A stretch of DNA of 64,000 nucleotides from Leptolyngbyaceae cyanobacterium. Its GTDB lineage: Bacteria; Cyanobacteriota; Cyanobacteriia; Cyanobacteriales; Aerosakkonemataceae. Position 1 is the first letter of the stretch; every line of letters begins with the position of its first letter. Location of the stretch: assembly GCA_036703985.1 (NCBI GenBank), contig DATNQN010000002.1:1-64000 (forward strand), in the 5' to 3' direction. The notes beneath the pieces are model-generated. The model was not told where the DNA came from. It did not search any database and saw nothing but the letters and a program-made list of their open reading frames with translations. Positions 45,325 to 53,255 of the stretch are shown piece after piece. A program made the position numbers and the translations under genes.

Positions 45325-46491
45325 ATGAAGCTGGCAGCACGAGTTAGTCAAGTAAAGCCTTCTTTAACATTAGCGATCGCCGCCAAAGCCAAGGCGATGA
45401 AGGCGCAGGGTATAGATGTATGTAGTTTTAGCGCTGGGGAACCGGATTTCGACACGCCAGAGCATATCAAAGCCGCTGCAAAGCAAGCTCTGGACGCTGG
45501 TAAAACGAAATATGGCCCAGCCGCAGGGGAGCCGCAGTTACGGGATGCGATCGCCCACAAGCTGAAAACGGATAATGGATTAGATTACAAGGCTGAAAAT
45601 GTCATTGTGACTAACGGCGGAAAGCATTCTTTATTTAATCTAATGCTGGCGCTGCTAGATCCAGGGGATGAAGTGGTTATTCCGTCACCCTACTGGTTGA
45701 GTTATCCAGAAATGGTGACATTGGCGGCAGGAGTTCCGGTAATCGTAGATACTGATGCTAAGAATAACTACAAAATTACGCCTGCACAATTGCGACAGGC
45801 GATTACGCCGAAAACCAAGTTGTTCGTCCTTAATTCTCCCTCTAATCCTACAGGTGTTGTTTATACGCCAGATGAAATTAAGGCACTAGCAGAAGTAGTA
45901 GTAGAAAAAGATATTTTCGTAGTTTCTGATGAAATTTACGAGAAAATCGTCTACGATGACACCCAGCAGGTGAGTATTGGTTCGTTTGGCCCTGAAATCT
46001 TTCAGCGCACGTTGATTAGTAATGGTTTTGCCAAAGCTTACTCGATGACGGGTTGGCGGATCGGTTATTTAGCTGGCCCAGTGGAAATAATTAAGGCTGC
46101 AAGTACTATTCAGGGACACAGTACCTCGAATGTTTGTACTTTTGCTCAATATGGTGCGATCGCAGCTTTAACCAGTCCCCAAGATTGTATCGAAGAGATG
46201 CGCCAAGCTTTTGCCAAACGCCGTCAGGTAGTACTGGAAAGCATTAGCACTATCCCCGGTTTGAGTTGTCCCAAACCAGACGGTGCTTTTTACGTTTTTA
46301 TAGATATCAGCAAAACGGGTTTGACTTCTCTGGAATTTTGCGATGCGCTGCTAGAATCCTACCAAGTTGCTGCGATTCCAGGTGTCGCTTTTGGCGCTGA
46401 TGACTGCATCCGTTTATCTTACGCCACCGATTTAGTGACGATCGAAAAAGGGTTAGAACGTTTGGATAAATTTGTGCGTTCTAAGATCTAA
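45325..46491 (+). CDS. aspC: Aspartate aminotransferase (class I, subgroup gamma)
   Basis: A PLP enzyme moving an amino group between aspartate and 2-oxoglutarate. The 388-residue protein has [73 protein letters not shown], the PLP-lysine block [21 protein letters not shown], and the substrate-binding C-terminal RLSYATD. It begins [17 protein letters not shown], typical of the Thermus/cyanobacterial group, which may also act as a prephenate aminotransferase. The gene ends 13 bp before a strong hairpin. The aminotransferase call is firm; exact substrate less so. Confidence 0.92.
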   Translation: MKLAARVSQVKPSLTLAIAAKAKAMKAQGIDVCSFSAGEPDFDTPEHIKAAAKQALDAGKTKYGPAAGEPQLRDAIAHKLKTDNGLDYKAENVIVTNGGKHSLFNLMLALLDPGDEVVIPSPYWLSYPEMVTLAAGVPVIVDTDAKNNYKITPAQLRQAITPKTKLFVLNSPSNPTGVVYTPDEIKALAEVVVEKDIFVVSDEIYEKIVYDDTQQVSIGSFGPEIFQRTLISNGFAKAYSMTGWRIGYLAGPVEIIKAASTIQGHSTSNVCTFAQYGAIAALTSPQDCIEEMRQAFAKRRQVVLESISTIPGLSCPKPDGAFYVFIDISKTGLTSLEFCDALLESYQVAAIPGVAFGADDCIRLSYATDLVTIEKGLERLDKFVRSKI

Positions 46492-46504
46492 TTCACCCAC
46501 TTTT

Positions 46505-46537
46505 AGAAACCCGGTTTCTTCAAGAAACCGGGTTTCT
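46505..46537. terminator. GAAACCCGG-family hairpin, bidirectional
   Basis: AGAAACCCGGTTTCTT (46505-46520) and AAGAAACCGGGTTTCT (46522-46537) are exact complements with one base between them. The hairpin sits between the convergent aspC and Uma2 genes and is followed by TTTG on the plus strand. Related copies lie at 47365 and 52522. Confidence 0.75.
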
Positions 46538-46542
46538 TTGTA

Positions 46543-47295
46543 TTAAAGATTAGGCAAATTATTGGGGTCGATACCCTGCGATCTTAAATAAGCTATTAGC
46601 TTATCTTTTTCCAGGCGTTCCTGTTCTGCCCGTTGGCGTTCCTGTTCAATTTTTTCTACCGCCCAAGGTAACAAATTACTATCTTTATCCCACCACCTTA
46701 ACCAATACCCAGTTCTTCCTTCTTTTGCTCCTTGCCAAGTTCCTAAAAATAATCCCATTGTTTCAATCCAATGACGACCATTTTCATCAGGTTGCTTTAA
46801 TTCATACCGCCCATTTTCCAGTTGATAATATTCTAATAGTCCGCCATCTGGATCGAATATAACATAGATGGGAATTTGCAATATCTGTTCGTAAAAAAAC
46901 CATTTTCCAGGTGGATAGGTGCGTTTAACAGAATATTCAGTACCATCTTTATCTGATAAAAATTCTATTGCGATCGCTGGTACTTCCCCTTCTAAATTGG
47001 GTGTATAGCTTTGGCGATCTGGTAAAATTTCTTTGACTGATGATACATATACCCAATCTGGTGCTTTCGCGATAAATTGCCCATTGATTGTTGCACAAAG
47101 AGCAAAGTTAGAGGCGATTAACATTTGTGGTTGAATGAAACCACTAATTTCTAAACTTTCACGTAAAGCACCTGCTAAAAGTGGCTGTCCCGTATTATCC
47201 ACTGGTTCATCCTCTAACTGAAAATCATCGGGTAGAGATTCCCAAGAAATGATTATTCCTGGGGGTGATTTGGTTTCGCTGAGTAGAGTTGACAT
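46543..47295 (-). CDS. Uma2 family (PD-(D/E)XK) protein
   Basis: A 250-residue member of the Uma2/DUF820 family, which is greatly expanded in filamentous cyanobacteria and has a restriction-endonuclease-like fold. Visible parts: the family segment APDWVYVSS, PAIAIEFLSDKDGTEYSVKRTYPPGKWFFYEQIL with a candidate catalytic E-F-x-S core, and IYVIFDPDGGLLEYYQL. A C-terminal coiled coil EQERQRAEQERLEKDKLIAYLRSQGIDP is typical. The biological role is not known. It opens the accessory block, convergent to aspC. Confidence 0.85.
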   Translation of the reverse strand: MSTLLSETKSPPGIIISWESLPDDFQLEDEPVDNTGQPLLAGALRESLEISGFIQPQMLIASNFALCATINGQFIAKAPDWVYVSSVKEILPDRQSYTPNLEGEVPAIAIEFLSDKDGTEYSVKRTYPPGKWFFYEQILQIPIYVIFDPDGGLLEYYQLENGRYELKQPDENGRHWIETMGLFLGTWQGAKEGRTGYWLRWWDKDSNLLPWAVEKIEQERQRAEQERLEKDKLIAYLRSQGIDPNNLPNL

Positions 47296-47364
47296 AAACG
47301 CTACTTCTGGTTAATTTGTTTTAATTTTATCAAAGTTTCAATGGTTAGGTTTTGGGTGAGATTC

Positions 47365-47397
47365 AGAAACCCGGTTTTTTAGAAAAACCGGGTTTCT
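47365..47397. terminator. GAAACCCGG-family hairpin
   Basis: AGAAACCCGGTTTTT (47365-47379) and AAAAACCGGGTTTCT (47383-47397) are exact complements with loop TAG. It lies between the divergent Uma2 and adaptor-like genes, so a terminator role is odd here; it is best seen as a dispersed repeat. Confidence 0.7.
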
Positions 47398-47473
47398 AAA
47401 GCCTTAACGATTACTTGCTATTTCTTACCTAAATGAGGCAATATAGGGAAAAATCATATCTATAGGTCAAACT

Positions 47474-47974
47474 ATGCCCCCAAGCCGTAGATTAGCTGAT
47501 TTAGAACAAACCCTTGATTCCTTATATGAAACTCTCGGTGAGGCGCAAAAGCGTCTTGCTTATTCTAACGATATCTTTGAAAAGAACTCGATCAAGCAAA
47601 GAATTCGCAAGGAAGTTTTACCAGAATTGCATCAAGTTGAGGCAGAATATTGGCAATTGCTGGCGCAAGAAGCACGCCATTGCGATGTGCCAGAAGATGA
47701 TGCGAGTCTTGCCATTGTGGAAATTGTGCCGGAAGTTCAAATAATTCAAAGTCAACCTAGTGCTAATTATCCCGATGAATTGATTAAGTTGTTATTGGAA
47801 ATTCGTGATAAGTTGAACGAACCAGGGACACCTGCGGCGGCTAAGGCGAAGTTTGCTTTGAGTTTAATTCCAGGGATTCTTTCTTATGAGGTGGAACTGG
47901 ATACGGAAAACTCGTTGAGAAGGGTTTTCCAGCCGATTAGACGGCTGTTTCGGAGAGAAATCGAAAAAAAGTAA
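47474..47974 (+). CDS. Adaptor-like N-terminal module ahead of STAND NTPase
   Basis: A 166-residue soluble protein: helical coiled coil LADLEQTLDSLYETLGEAQKRL and EVLPELHQVEAEYWQLLAQEA, a linker, then the compact ELIKLLLEIRDKLNEPGTPAAAKAKFALSLIPGILSYEVELDTEN. That last block is one I associate with N-terminal modules of cyanobacterial STAND and WD40 proteins, so it may be the signalling or effector-linked part of the next protein. The frame ends GAA-AAA-AAG-TAA. The terminal A-AAA-AAG is a slippery heptamer, and the STAND frame continues in -1 right after it. It may be a separate short product or the start of a fusion. Confidence 0.75.
   Translation: MPPSRRLADLEQTLDSLYETLGEAQKRLAYSNDIFEKNSIKQRIRKEVLPELHQVEAEYWQLLAQEARHCDVPEDDASLAIVEIVPEVQIIQSQPSANYPDELIKLLLEIRDKLNEPGTPAAAKAKFALSLIPGILSYEVELDTENSLRRVFQPIRRLFRREIEKK
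47965..47971 (+). other. Candidate -1 frameshift site (A-AAA-AAG)
   Basis: The heptamer A AAA AAG is in the correct phase in the upstream frame (GAA AAA AAG) and is followed at once by stop TAA (47972-47974). An SD-like GGAGAG lies at 47952-47957, 7 nt upstream, as in E. coli dnaX. Downstream, only a weak 5-bp stem CCGAT/ATCGG (47981-47985 and 47996-48000) is seen. Confidence 0.55.
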
Positions 47975-50070
47975 TTAGCGCCGATGATTGCCCGTATCGG
48001 GGTTTGTCGGCATTTCGGGAGCAGGATGAAAAGTTTTTCTTTGGGCGGCAGAAGTTTGTCGATAGTTTAGTTGAAGTTGTATATCGACAGCCGTTAGTCG
48101 CTGTCATTGGTGCTTCTGGTAGTGGCAAATCTTCGGTTGTATTTGCGGGACTGATTCCCAAGTTGAGAGAAAAGGGAAATTGGCTGATTGAGTCTTTTCG
48201 TCCTCAGAATCAACCTTTTTTTGGACTTGCTTCGGCTCTGGTGCGGTTGCTGAAGCCGGAATTAGACGAAATTCAGCAGCCTGGTAGAGCAGCGGAACTG
48301 GTAGCAGACATGAAACGGGAGTTGACGCTGCCGCAAGTGGTGGCAAGCATTTTGGCACGCTATCCCAGCAAACAGTTGCTGTTAATAATTGACCAGTTTG
48401 AAGAACTTTATAATCCGCGCAATGATTCGGAGCAACAGCCGTTTGTGGATGCGTTGCTAGCAGCTATTCAGTCAGCACCGAATGATTTGACGGTGGTGTT
48501 GACGCTACGGGCTGATTTTTTGAGTTACCTGCTGAATTACCCGACTTTTGGAGCAGCGTTACAGCAGCATAAGCCGCAGTTGCTCGGTGCGATGAACCGG
48601 GAAGAGATGCAGGAAGCAATTGAGTGTCCAGCAGAGGTAATGGGCGTAAAACTGGAGGAGGGGCTGACTGAGCGAATTTTGGATGCGGTGAAGCGGGAGC
48701 CGGGAAATCTTCCTTTGCTGGAGTTTGCTTTAGAGCAGTTGTGGAGGAGACAGAAAAACAATCGGCTCACCCATGATGCTTACGACGATATCAAAGGTGT
48801 GGAAAAGGCGCTGGCTGGGTACGCACAATCGGTGTATGAGGAACTGACTCAGAAGATTGACGGGAAACAGATACAGCAAATCTTTATCCAGTTGGTGCGT
48901 GTGGGGGAAGGGACGGAGGACACGCGACAACTGGCTACCCGTGCTGAGGTGGGAGGGGATAACTGGGATTTGGTGACGCAGTTAGCTAGTAAGCGTTTGG
49001 TGGTGACGGGACGCAATGAGGCGACTGGGGAAGAAACGGTTGAGGTTGTACATGAAGCTTTGATTCGGGAATGGGGTTTGTTGCGTCAGTGGATTGATGA
49101 GAATCGGAAAAAGTTGATTCAAAAACGGGAAATTGAAGATGCTGCTAAGAGGTGGCGAGATAGGGGGAAGGCGAAGGATTATTTGCTTGGGGGGAAAGTG
49201 TTGACTGAAGCGAAGGTGTTTCAGAAGCAGGAAGGTGGAAATCTGAGGTTATCGGATTTGGGGAAAGAGTTTATTAATAAAAGTTTGAGACAAAGACGAA
49301 CCAGGACATTTAGAACAGCTAGTCTTTTAATAATCCCTTTGCTCATCGCATTTGTAAGTATTATTCCATTTTGGAGAGAGGCAAACGAACAGAAGGCTTG
49401 GGAAACAATTGGGAATCTTGGTGCTGGCACCCGTGAAGCAGTTGAGTTGCTAACTGAGGGATGTAAAGAAAGAAGAGAATTGCCTGGGATACCTAATTCC
49501 TTCGCAATCCTCCTTTTCGGTAACTGTGTGAACCTCAGCCGCACCAACCTCAGCAATGCCAATCTCAGCGATGCCATCCTCGTTGGTGCATACCTGTGGG
49601 GTGCCAATCTCAGCGGTGCTAACCTTATCCTTGCTAAGCTGATGGGTGCCAACCTAGTCGGTGCCAACCTCATCGGCGCTGACCTCAGTGATGCTACCCT
49701 CTGGGGTGCCGACCTCGGCGGTGCTATCCTCAGTGATGCCGAACTCATCGGTGCTATCCTCAGTGATGCCGATCTCAGTCATGCCAACCTCAACGGTGCT
49801 AACCTCAGTGATGCCGACCTCCGCGATGCCGACCTTCGCGATGCTAACCTCCGCGATGCTAACCTTTGCCATGTAAACTTCCGTAATGCTAACCTCCTAA
49901 ATGTCAACTTCAGCGGTGCTGACTTCAGCTATTGTGACGGTGATGGTATTCGCTTCTATACCGACTTCAGAAGTGCTAAAAACCTAACTCCCGAACAAGT
50001 TAAATCTGCTAAGAATTGGCAGCAAGCGATATACGATGAAGAGTTTCGTAAAAAGCTAGGCTTGAAATAG
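47971..50070 (+). CDS. STAND-type NTPase with transmembrane helix and pentapeptide repeats
   Basis: Read in the -1 frame after the slippery site, this adds 699 residues: V-I-S-A-D-D-C-P-Y-R-G-L-S-A-F ... The PYRGL-AF-FFGR opening is the conserved start of the nSTAND1 NTPase. Walker A is GASGSGKSS and Walker B LLLIIDQFEELY. A helical region and winged part follow (to about 430 of this frame). Next come one membrane helix (FRTASLLIIPLLIAFVSIIPFW), about 22 A(D/N)L pentapeptides and a tail DFRSAKNLTPEQVKSAKNWQQAIYDE. No ATG, GTG or TTG occurs before TTG 48004, which lies inside the conserved block. STAND NTPases are switch-type sensors in signalling, cell death or phage defence. Confidence 0.82.
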   Translation, partial: VISADDCPYRGLSAFREQDEKFFFGRQKFVDSLVEVVYRQPLVAVIGASGSGKSSVVFAGLIPKLREKGNWLIESFRPQNQPFFGLASALVRLLKPELDEIQQPGRAAELVADMKRELTLPQVVASILARYPSKQLLLIIDQFEELYNPRNDSEQQPFVDALLAAIQSAPNDLTVVLTLRADFLSYLLNYPTFGAALQQHKPQLLGAMNREEMQEAIECPAEVMGVKLEEGLTERILDAVKREPGNLPLLEFALEQLWRRQKNNRLTHDAYDDIKGVEKALAGYAQSVYEELTQKIDGKQIQQIFIQLVRVGEGTEDTRQLATRAEVGGDNWDLVTQLASKRLVVTGRNEATGEETVEVVHEALIREWGLLRQWIDENRKKLIQKREIEDAAKRWRDRGKAKDYLLGGKVLTEAKVFQKQEGGNLRLSDLGKEFINKSLRQRRTRTFRTASLLIIPLLIAFVSIIPFWREANEQKAWETIGNLGAGTREAVELLTEGCKERRELPGIPNSFAILLFGNCVNLSRTNLSNANLSDAILVGAYLWGANLSGANLILAKLMGANLVGANLIGADLSDATLWGADLGGAILSDAELIGAILSDADLSHANLNGANLSDADLRDADLRDANLRDANLCHVNFRNANLLNVNFSGADFSYCDGDGIRFYTDFRSAKNLTPEQVKSAKNWQQAIYDEEFRKKLGLK

Positions 50071-50135
50071 AAAGCGGGAAGATGGGGGAATCGTTTTTTT
50101 AGTCTAAAGGTAACAGCAGCATCGGAGGTTTTTCA

Positions 50136-50286
50136 ATGATGTCTGTGGAGATACCAACTTTTGTTGAGAGACGGTTGGGAGTTTCGCAAACAGCGATTAG
50201 TGAGTTTTGTCAGGGTTGGCAGATGATTGAATTTGCTGTATTTGGTTCTGTTCTGAGGTCAGATTTTCGTTTTGATAGTAACCTTT
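50136..50286 (+). pseudogene. Broken MNT-type nucleotidyltransferase gene
   Basis: The first 50 codons encode FVERRLGVSQTAISEFCQGW then IEFAVFGSVLRSDFRFDS, which is the GS-x(n)-R-x-D-F-x-x-D-S signature of minimal nucleotidyltransferases (MNT antitoxin or KNTase-like). The frame then runs into a palindromic element at about 50287, and the catalytic D-x-D that should follow is missing. No remaining 3' part is seen after the element. The open frame to 50381 is therefore a chimera of gene and repeat. Confidence 0.75.
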
Positions 50287-50480
50287 GCACCGGAAATCAG
50301 CCCGCCTGCGATTCAAATCGTTGGCAACGCTTGCAGCCCGCCAGGGGTTCAAACCCCAGGCTAATAGCGAAAGTCCACTGAAGTGGACTGAAGAGTAATT
50401 GATAAGTTTTTGGTTTTCCAGTCGGTTTTAACCGACTTTTGCTATTAGCCCGGAAATTGATTTGCGGGCGGGTGTGGACA
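50287..50480. mobile_element. Nested-palindrome repeat element
   Basis: GGCTAATAGCGAAAGT (50359-50374) pairs with ACTTTTGCTATTAGCC (50435-50450, one mismatch). Inside are two perfect small hairpins: AGTCCACT/AGTGGACT (50372-50389) and AGTCGGTT/AACCGACT (50420-50437). A GGGGTT/AACCCC hairpin lies to the left (50344-50357). CCGGAAAT occurs at both edges (50290 and 50450). The pattern recalls repeated foldable elements of filamentous cyanobacteria. Confidence 0.65.
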
Positions 50481-50511
50481 ACATCACCAAGGTATTTGTT
50501 AAGATTAGTTT

Positions 50512-50841
50512 TTATTCTTCGTCTGATTCATCGATTATCGGTTTTTGAGCAGCGTGCCGCACAAAAATAATCTGTACAGTATCATCAACAATAGTAAAAA
50601 GAATCCGATAGGCATTTCGGCCTTTGCCATAAACAAGTTGTCGAATTTCTTCTTCAAAAAAGCTATTTTCTAATGCTAATGAATAACGAAGAGGCATATT
50701 TTCTAATGATAAAATAGCCTTATATAAACCTTCTAACCAGGTTCTAGCCTTCTGAGAAGAATTATTACTCAACCAGAAATAGGTTTCTTCTATTGCTTTT
50801 TGGGCTGCGGGTTGGATGACAATTTTATATTTTTGATTCAT
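50512..50841 (-). CDS. RelE/ParE family toxin
   Basis: A 109-residue protein of the ParE/RelE plasmid-stabilisation type: YKIVIQPAAQKAIEETYFWLSNNSSQKARTW at the N-terminus, LEGLYKAILSLENMPLRYSLA in the middle, then IRQLVYGKGRNAYRILFTIVDDTVQIIFVRHAAQ. The R-x-x-Y-R-I-L-F and H-A pattern is the ParE hallmark. ParE toxins poison DNA gyrase, RelE toxins cleave mRNA; which applies here cannot be told. Its start codon overlaps the antitoxin stop by 4 bp (ATGA), the typical coupled arrangement. Confidence 0.88.
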   Translation of the reverse strand: MNQKYKIVIQPAAQKAIEETYFWLSNNSSQKARTWLEGLYKAILSLENMPLRYSLALENSFFEEEIRQLVYGKGRNAYRILFTIVDDTVQIIFVRHAAQKPIIDESDEE

Positions 50842-51128
50842 GGTGAACTGTTTAACTTATCAAACAATTCATTAAAAAAATCTTCGGCTTTTTTACCTTT
50901 TCCTTCTTGCATTTGTTCCAAGCCTAATTTAATTCCCTTTAAAGTTTCTACTAATTCAGCAGCTTCTAAAAGTTGCTGATAAGATTCTGCATCTTGAACA
51001 ACTAACTCAGCTTTTCCATTTACAGTGAGAACCAAAGGATGTTTTGTTTGCTTAATACGCTGCAAAAATTCAGTCGTATTCCGTTTAAAGTCGGTAAGAG
51101 AATGAATATCTCTTGAAAGGTTTATCAT
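50838..51128 (-). CDS. Phd/YefM family antitoxin
   Basis: About 96 residues. N-terminal DNA-binding fold MINLSRDIHSLTDFKRNTTEFLQRIKQTKHPLVLTVNGKAELVVQDAESY is the Phd/YefM hallmark; the C-terminal helical part (GKKAEDFFNELFDKL) would wrap the toxin. The frame is open to an ATG at 51149, but ATG 51128 matches the usual N-terminus. It precedes and overlaps the toxin gene, so the pair should autoregulate from a promoter right of 51150. Confidence 0.87.
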   Translation of the reverse strand: MINLSRDIHSLTDFKRNTTEFLQRIKQTKHPLVLTVNGKAELVVQDAESYQQLLEAAELVETLKGIKLGLEQMQEGKGKKAEDFFNELFDKLNSSP

Positions 51129-51214
51129 TTTAGAGCATTTAATTAGCATTTAATTTAATGTTAAAGTATATCTGCGAGTTTGTCAATTACATTTTGATAG
51201 TTAAATGCGATATT

Positions 51215-51285
51215 TCTAGGAGACGCTATGCCATACGTTGCTACCCTATGCGCTACGCGCAGGCTCCGCCAACGCACCTACTTGA
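51215..51285. repeat. GGAGACGCTA ... GCGCAGGCTCCGCC repeat
   Basis: Sequence AGGAGACGCTATGCC through CGCTACGCGCAGGCTCCGCCAACGC is a frequently dispersed intergenic repeat in filamentous cyanobacteria as I recall. Here it lies between the antitoxin gene and the next membrane protein. A 61-codon minus frame across it is not called. Confidence 0.5.
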
Positions 51286-51393
51286 GTGAGAGACTGGTAA
51301 GAAAATGGATAAATTTTCAATCTGCATAGCCTATAATTTTCCCTCTCAATTTGGTTAATTAATTGCATTAATTGTATTATATTACTATCACAA

Positions 51394-51807
51394 TTAAATC
51401 CATTCTCCTGTAAAAAAGAGTTTGGCTCCATCCAACTCTTTTTCGTTTAGGACTATGGTTATTTTGTTATTTTTTAAGCGCAAACGATAATTTTGCCCAA
51501 AGAGGCTGTTAACGTTTTCAATTCTATCAATCGCCTGCCAAGGAATTAATAGAGGTGGCGTTCCAATGTTCAAGGGAGGAATAAGACTCAGATAAAGTCC
51601 TTCGGGAGTTATCCCTACATTTAGCGTTCCTTTGTAGCGAAGCAAACCTACAGAACCATGTTTCATGCGGCGAATGTTTCGTGGTGGTGCTTGGTTGGTT
51701 TTGTAAAGTTTGGCAAGACTTAGCCAGCTTCTAGAAAATAGAAGCCAAAAAATAATCGCGTTAACTAGGAGCAAAATGATAATTACCGGAACGGGTGGGT
51801 GATTCAT
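51394..51807 (-). CDS. Membrane-anchored PH-like domain protein
   Basis: A 137-residue protein with an N-terminal membrane helix (VIIILLLVNAIIFWLLFS). A beta-rich domain follows: GSVGLLRYKGTLNVGITPEGLYLSLIPPLNIGTPPLLIPWQAIDRIENV, then LRLKNNKITIVLNEKELDGA. The I-P-W-x-x-I pattern is typical of small bacterial PH-like or YcxB-type domains. No gene name is justified. It lies at the right border of the accessory block. Confidence 0.6.
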   Translation of the reverse strand: MNHPPVPVIIILLLVNAIIFWLLFSRSWLSLAKLYKTNQAPPRNIRRMKHGSVGLLRYKGTLNVGITPEGLYLSLIPPLNIGTPPLLIPWQAIDRIENVNSLFGQNYRLRLKNNKITIVLNEKELDGAKLFFTGEWI

Positions 51808-52011
51808 AATTTTTAATTATCAAAGTCTAAAATTAATACTAGAATGGCAGGGATTAATCTGTTCTCAGTTTGTCAAAAATCTGTCAGTACGGCAAGTAGT
51901 AATTCAAGTTGCTACTTGCATCGTAATATTTGGAAGACAAACTTAATTAATCAGCTATACTTGGTTTAAGTATAAAGCGGACACAAAACTAGTTAAACCT
52001 AAACAGCAAGT

Positions 52012-52506
52012 ATGAACACAAACACTGAAACTATCAAATTTGTTCCTCCAGGTGAAGGCAAATCTTTTTGGGTAATTGAGGATTTGGTTACTTTTAAGGC
52101 AGTGGGAGAAGACACTAACGGAGGATATTCTTTGTTGGAAATAACCGTTCAACCTGAAAGTAGTGGGCCACCCCAGCACTGGCATCGGGAAGAAGTTGAG
52201 TCGCTTTATATTTTAGAAGGAGAATTATTAATTGAAAGTGGTGAAAAAAGTTTGACTGCTACAGCAGGATCGTTTGTTTTGGTTCCTAAAGGTATTCCTC
52301 ACACTTACCGGAATTTAACAAAGTCCCACGCCAGAATGTTAGCAATTATTACTCCAGCAAATGCGGCAAAATTTTTCGAGAAAGCTGGTATACCAGCAAC
52401 CGATAAATCTACGCCAGCGCCGTTACCGGAACCTGAAAAGATGGGAGAATTAATTGCGATCGCTAATCAGCATAATATCGAGATTCATGTCCCAGAAATG
52501 GTATAA
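52012..52506 (+). CDS. Cupin domain protein
   Basis: A 164-residue single-domain cupin. Motif 1 is PPQHWHREEVESLYILEGELLIE (metal ligands His, His, Glu) and motif 2 is VLVPKGIPHTYRN (fourth His). A C-terminal extension (about 110-164) contains PAPLPEPEKMGELIAIANQHNIEIHVPEM, typical of quercetin-2,3-dioxygenase-like or oxalate-type small cupins. The substrate is not known. It is followed by a GAAACCCGG-family hairpin and the sugar acetyltransferase gene. Confidence 0.85.
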   Translation: MNTNTETIKFVPPGEGKSFWVIEDLVTFKAVGEDTNGGYSLLEITVQPESSGPPQHWHREEVESLYILEGELLIESGEKSLTATAGSFVLVPKGIPHTYRNLTKSHARMLAIITPANAAKFFEKAGIPATDKSTPAPLPEPEKMGELIAIANQHNIEIHVPEMV

Positions 52507-52521
52507 AAGTATGGTAGGAAA

Positions 52522-52554
52522 AGAAACCCGGTTTTTTGAAGAAACCGGGTTTCT
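52522..52554. terminator. GAAACCCGG-family hairpin
   Basis: AGAAACCCGGTTT (52522-52534) and AAACCGGGTTTCT (52542-52554) pair exactly around loop TTTGAAG. It lies 16 bp after the cupin stop and could terminate it. Third copy of the family in 6 kb. Confidence 0.65.
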
Positions 52555-52571
52555 AAGCTGAATCCAATTTT

Positions 52572-53135
52572 ATGGAAAAAACCGAAAAACAAAAAATGCT
52601 GGCAGGCGAGTTATATCTCGCTTCCGATGAAGAATTAGCTGCCGATCGCAAACGCGCACGCCGTCTCACTAGAGTATACAATAATACCATTGAAGAAGAA
52701 ACCGAAAAGCGCGTTCAAATTATTACTGAATTATTTGGAAAAGTGGGAGCGAATATAGATATTGAGCCGCCTTTTCACTGCGATTATGGTAGCAATATCT
52801 ATGTTGGTGATAAATTTTACATGAATTTTGGCTGCATTATTCTTGATTGTAACAAAGTAGAAATTGGCAATAATGTTTTGTGTGCGCCTTACGTGCAAAT
52901 TTACACAGCTTACCATCCCACTTCCCCAGAAATTCGTCTTTCCGGTCGAGAATTAGCGGCACCGATTAAAATTGGTAACAATGTGTGGATTGGTGGTGGC
53001 GCGATTATTTGTCCGGGAGTAACTATCGGTGATAATACGACTATAGGTGCTGGTAGCGTGGTAACAAAAGATATACCAGGAAATGCGATCGCAGTTGGCA
53101 ACCCCTGTCGAGTTATTCGATATTTAGAAGGATGA
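52572..53135 (+). CDS. Sugar O-acetyltransferase, maltose/galactoside acetyltransferase type
   Basis: A 187-residue left-handed beta-helix acetyltransferase (Maa/NodL/LacA group). N-terminal EKQKMLAGELYLASDEELAADRKRA is the family Mac domain, then PPFHCDYGSNIYVGDKFYMNFGCIILD. Next come the catalytic His in YTAYHP (residue about 115) and hexapeptides IGNNVWIGGGAIICPGVTIGDNTTIGAGSVVTKDIPGNAIAVGNPCRVIR. It transfers acetyl from acetyl-CoA to a sugar. The stop TGA is formed by the first GGATGAA unit of the following repeat spacer. Confidence 0.92.
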   Translation: MEKTEKQKMLAGELYLASDEELAADRKRARRLTRVYNNTIEEETEKRVQIITELFGKVGANIDIEPPFHCDYGSNIYVGDKFYMNFGCIILDCNKVEIGNNVLCAPYVQIYTAYHPTSPEIRLSGRELAAPIKIGNNVWIGGGAIICPGVTIGDNTTIGAGSVVTKDIPGNAIAVGNPCRVIRYLEG

Positions 53136-53205
53136 AGGATAAAGTCTGAAGTAAAAAATTTTCTCCCCATCTCCCCATCCCCCCACCTCCCCATCCCCTC
53201 ATTCC
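53129..53205 (+). repeat. Composite short-repeat spacer
   Basis: GAAGGATGAAGGATAAAGTCTGAAG, AT spacer TAAAAAATTTT, then CTCCCCATCTCCCCATCCCCCCACC. The first GGATGAA supplies the TGA stop of the acetyltransferase gene. Confidence 0.65.
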
Positions 53206-53255
53206 CTCTCAGGAGACTAAACTAACAAAGGACGTTTTATAGATAAATTAGCTCC

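Noticed and set aside
49221-49872. Long antisense frames opposite the pentapeptide repeats
   Set aside because: The 15-bp periodic repeat keeps several frames open; the sense frame has the pentapeptide pattern.
51246-51431. 61-codon minus frame next to the PH-like gene
   Set aside because: It overlaps the end of that gene and is built partly from a dispersed repeat.
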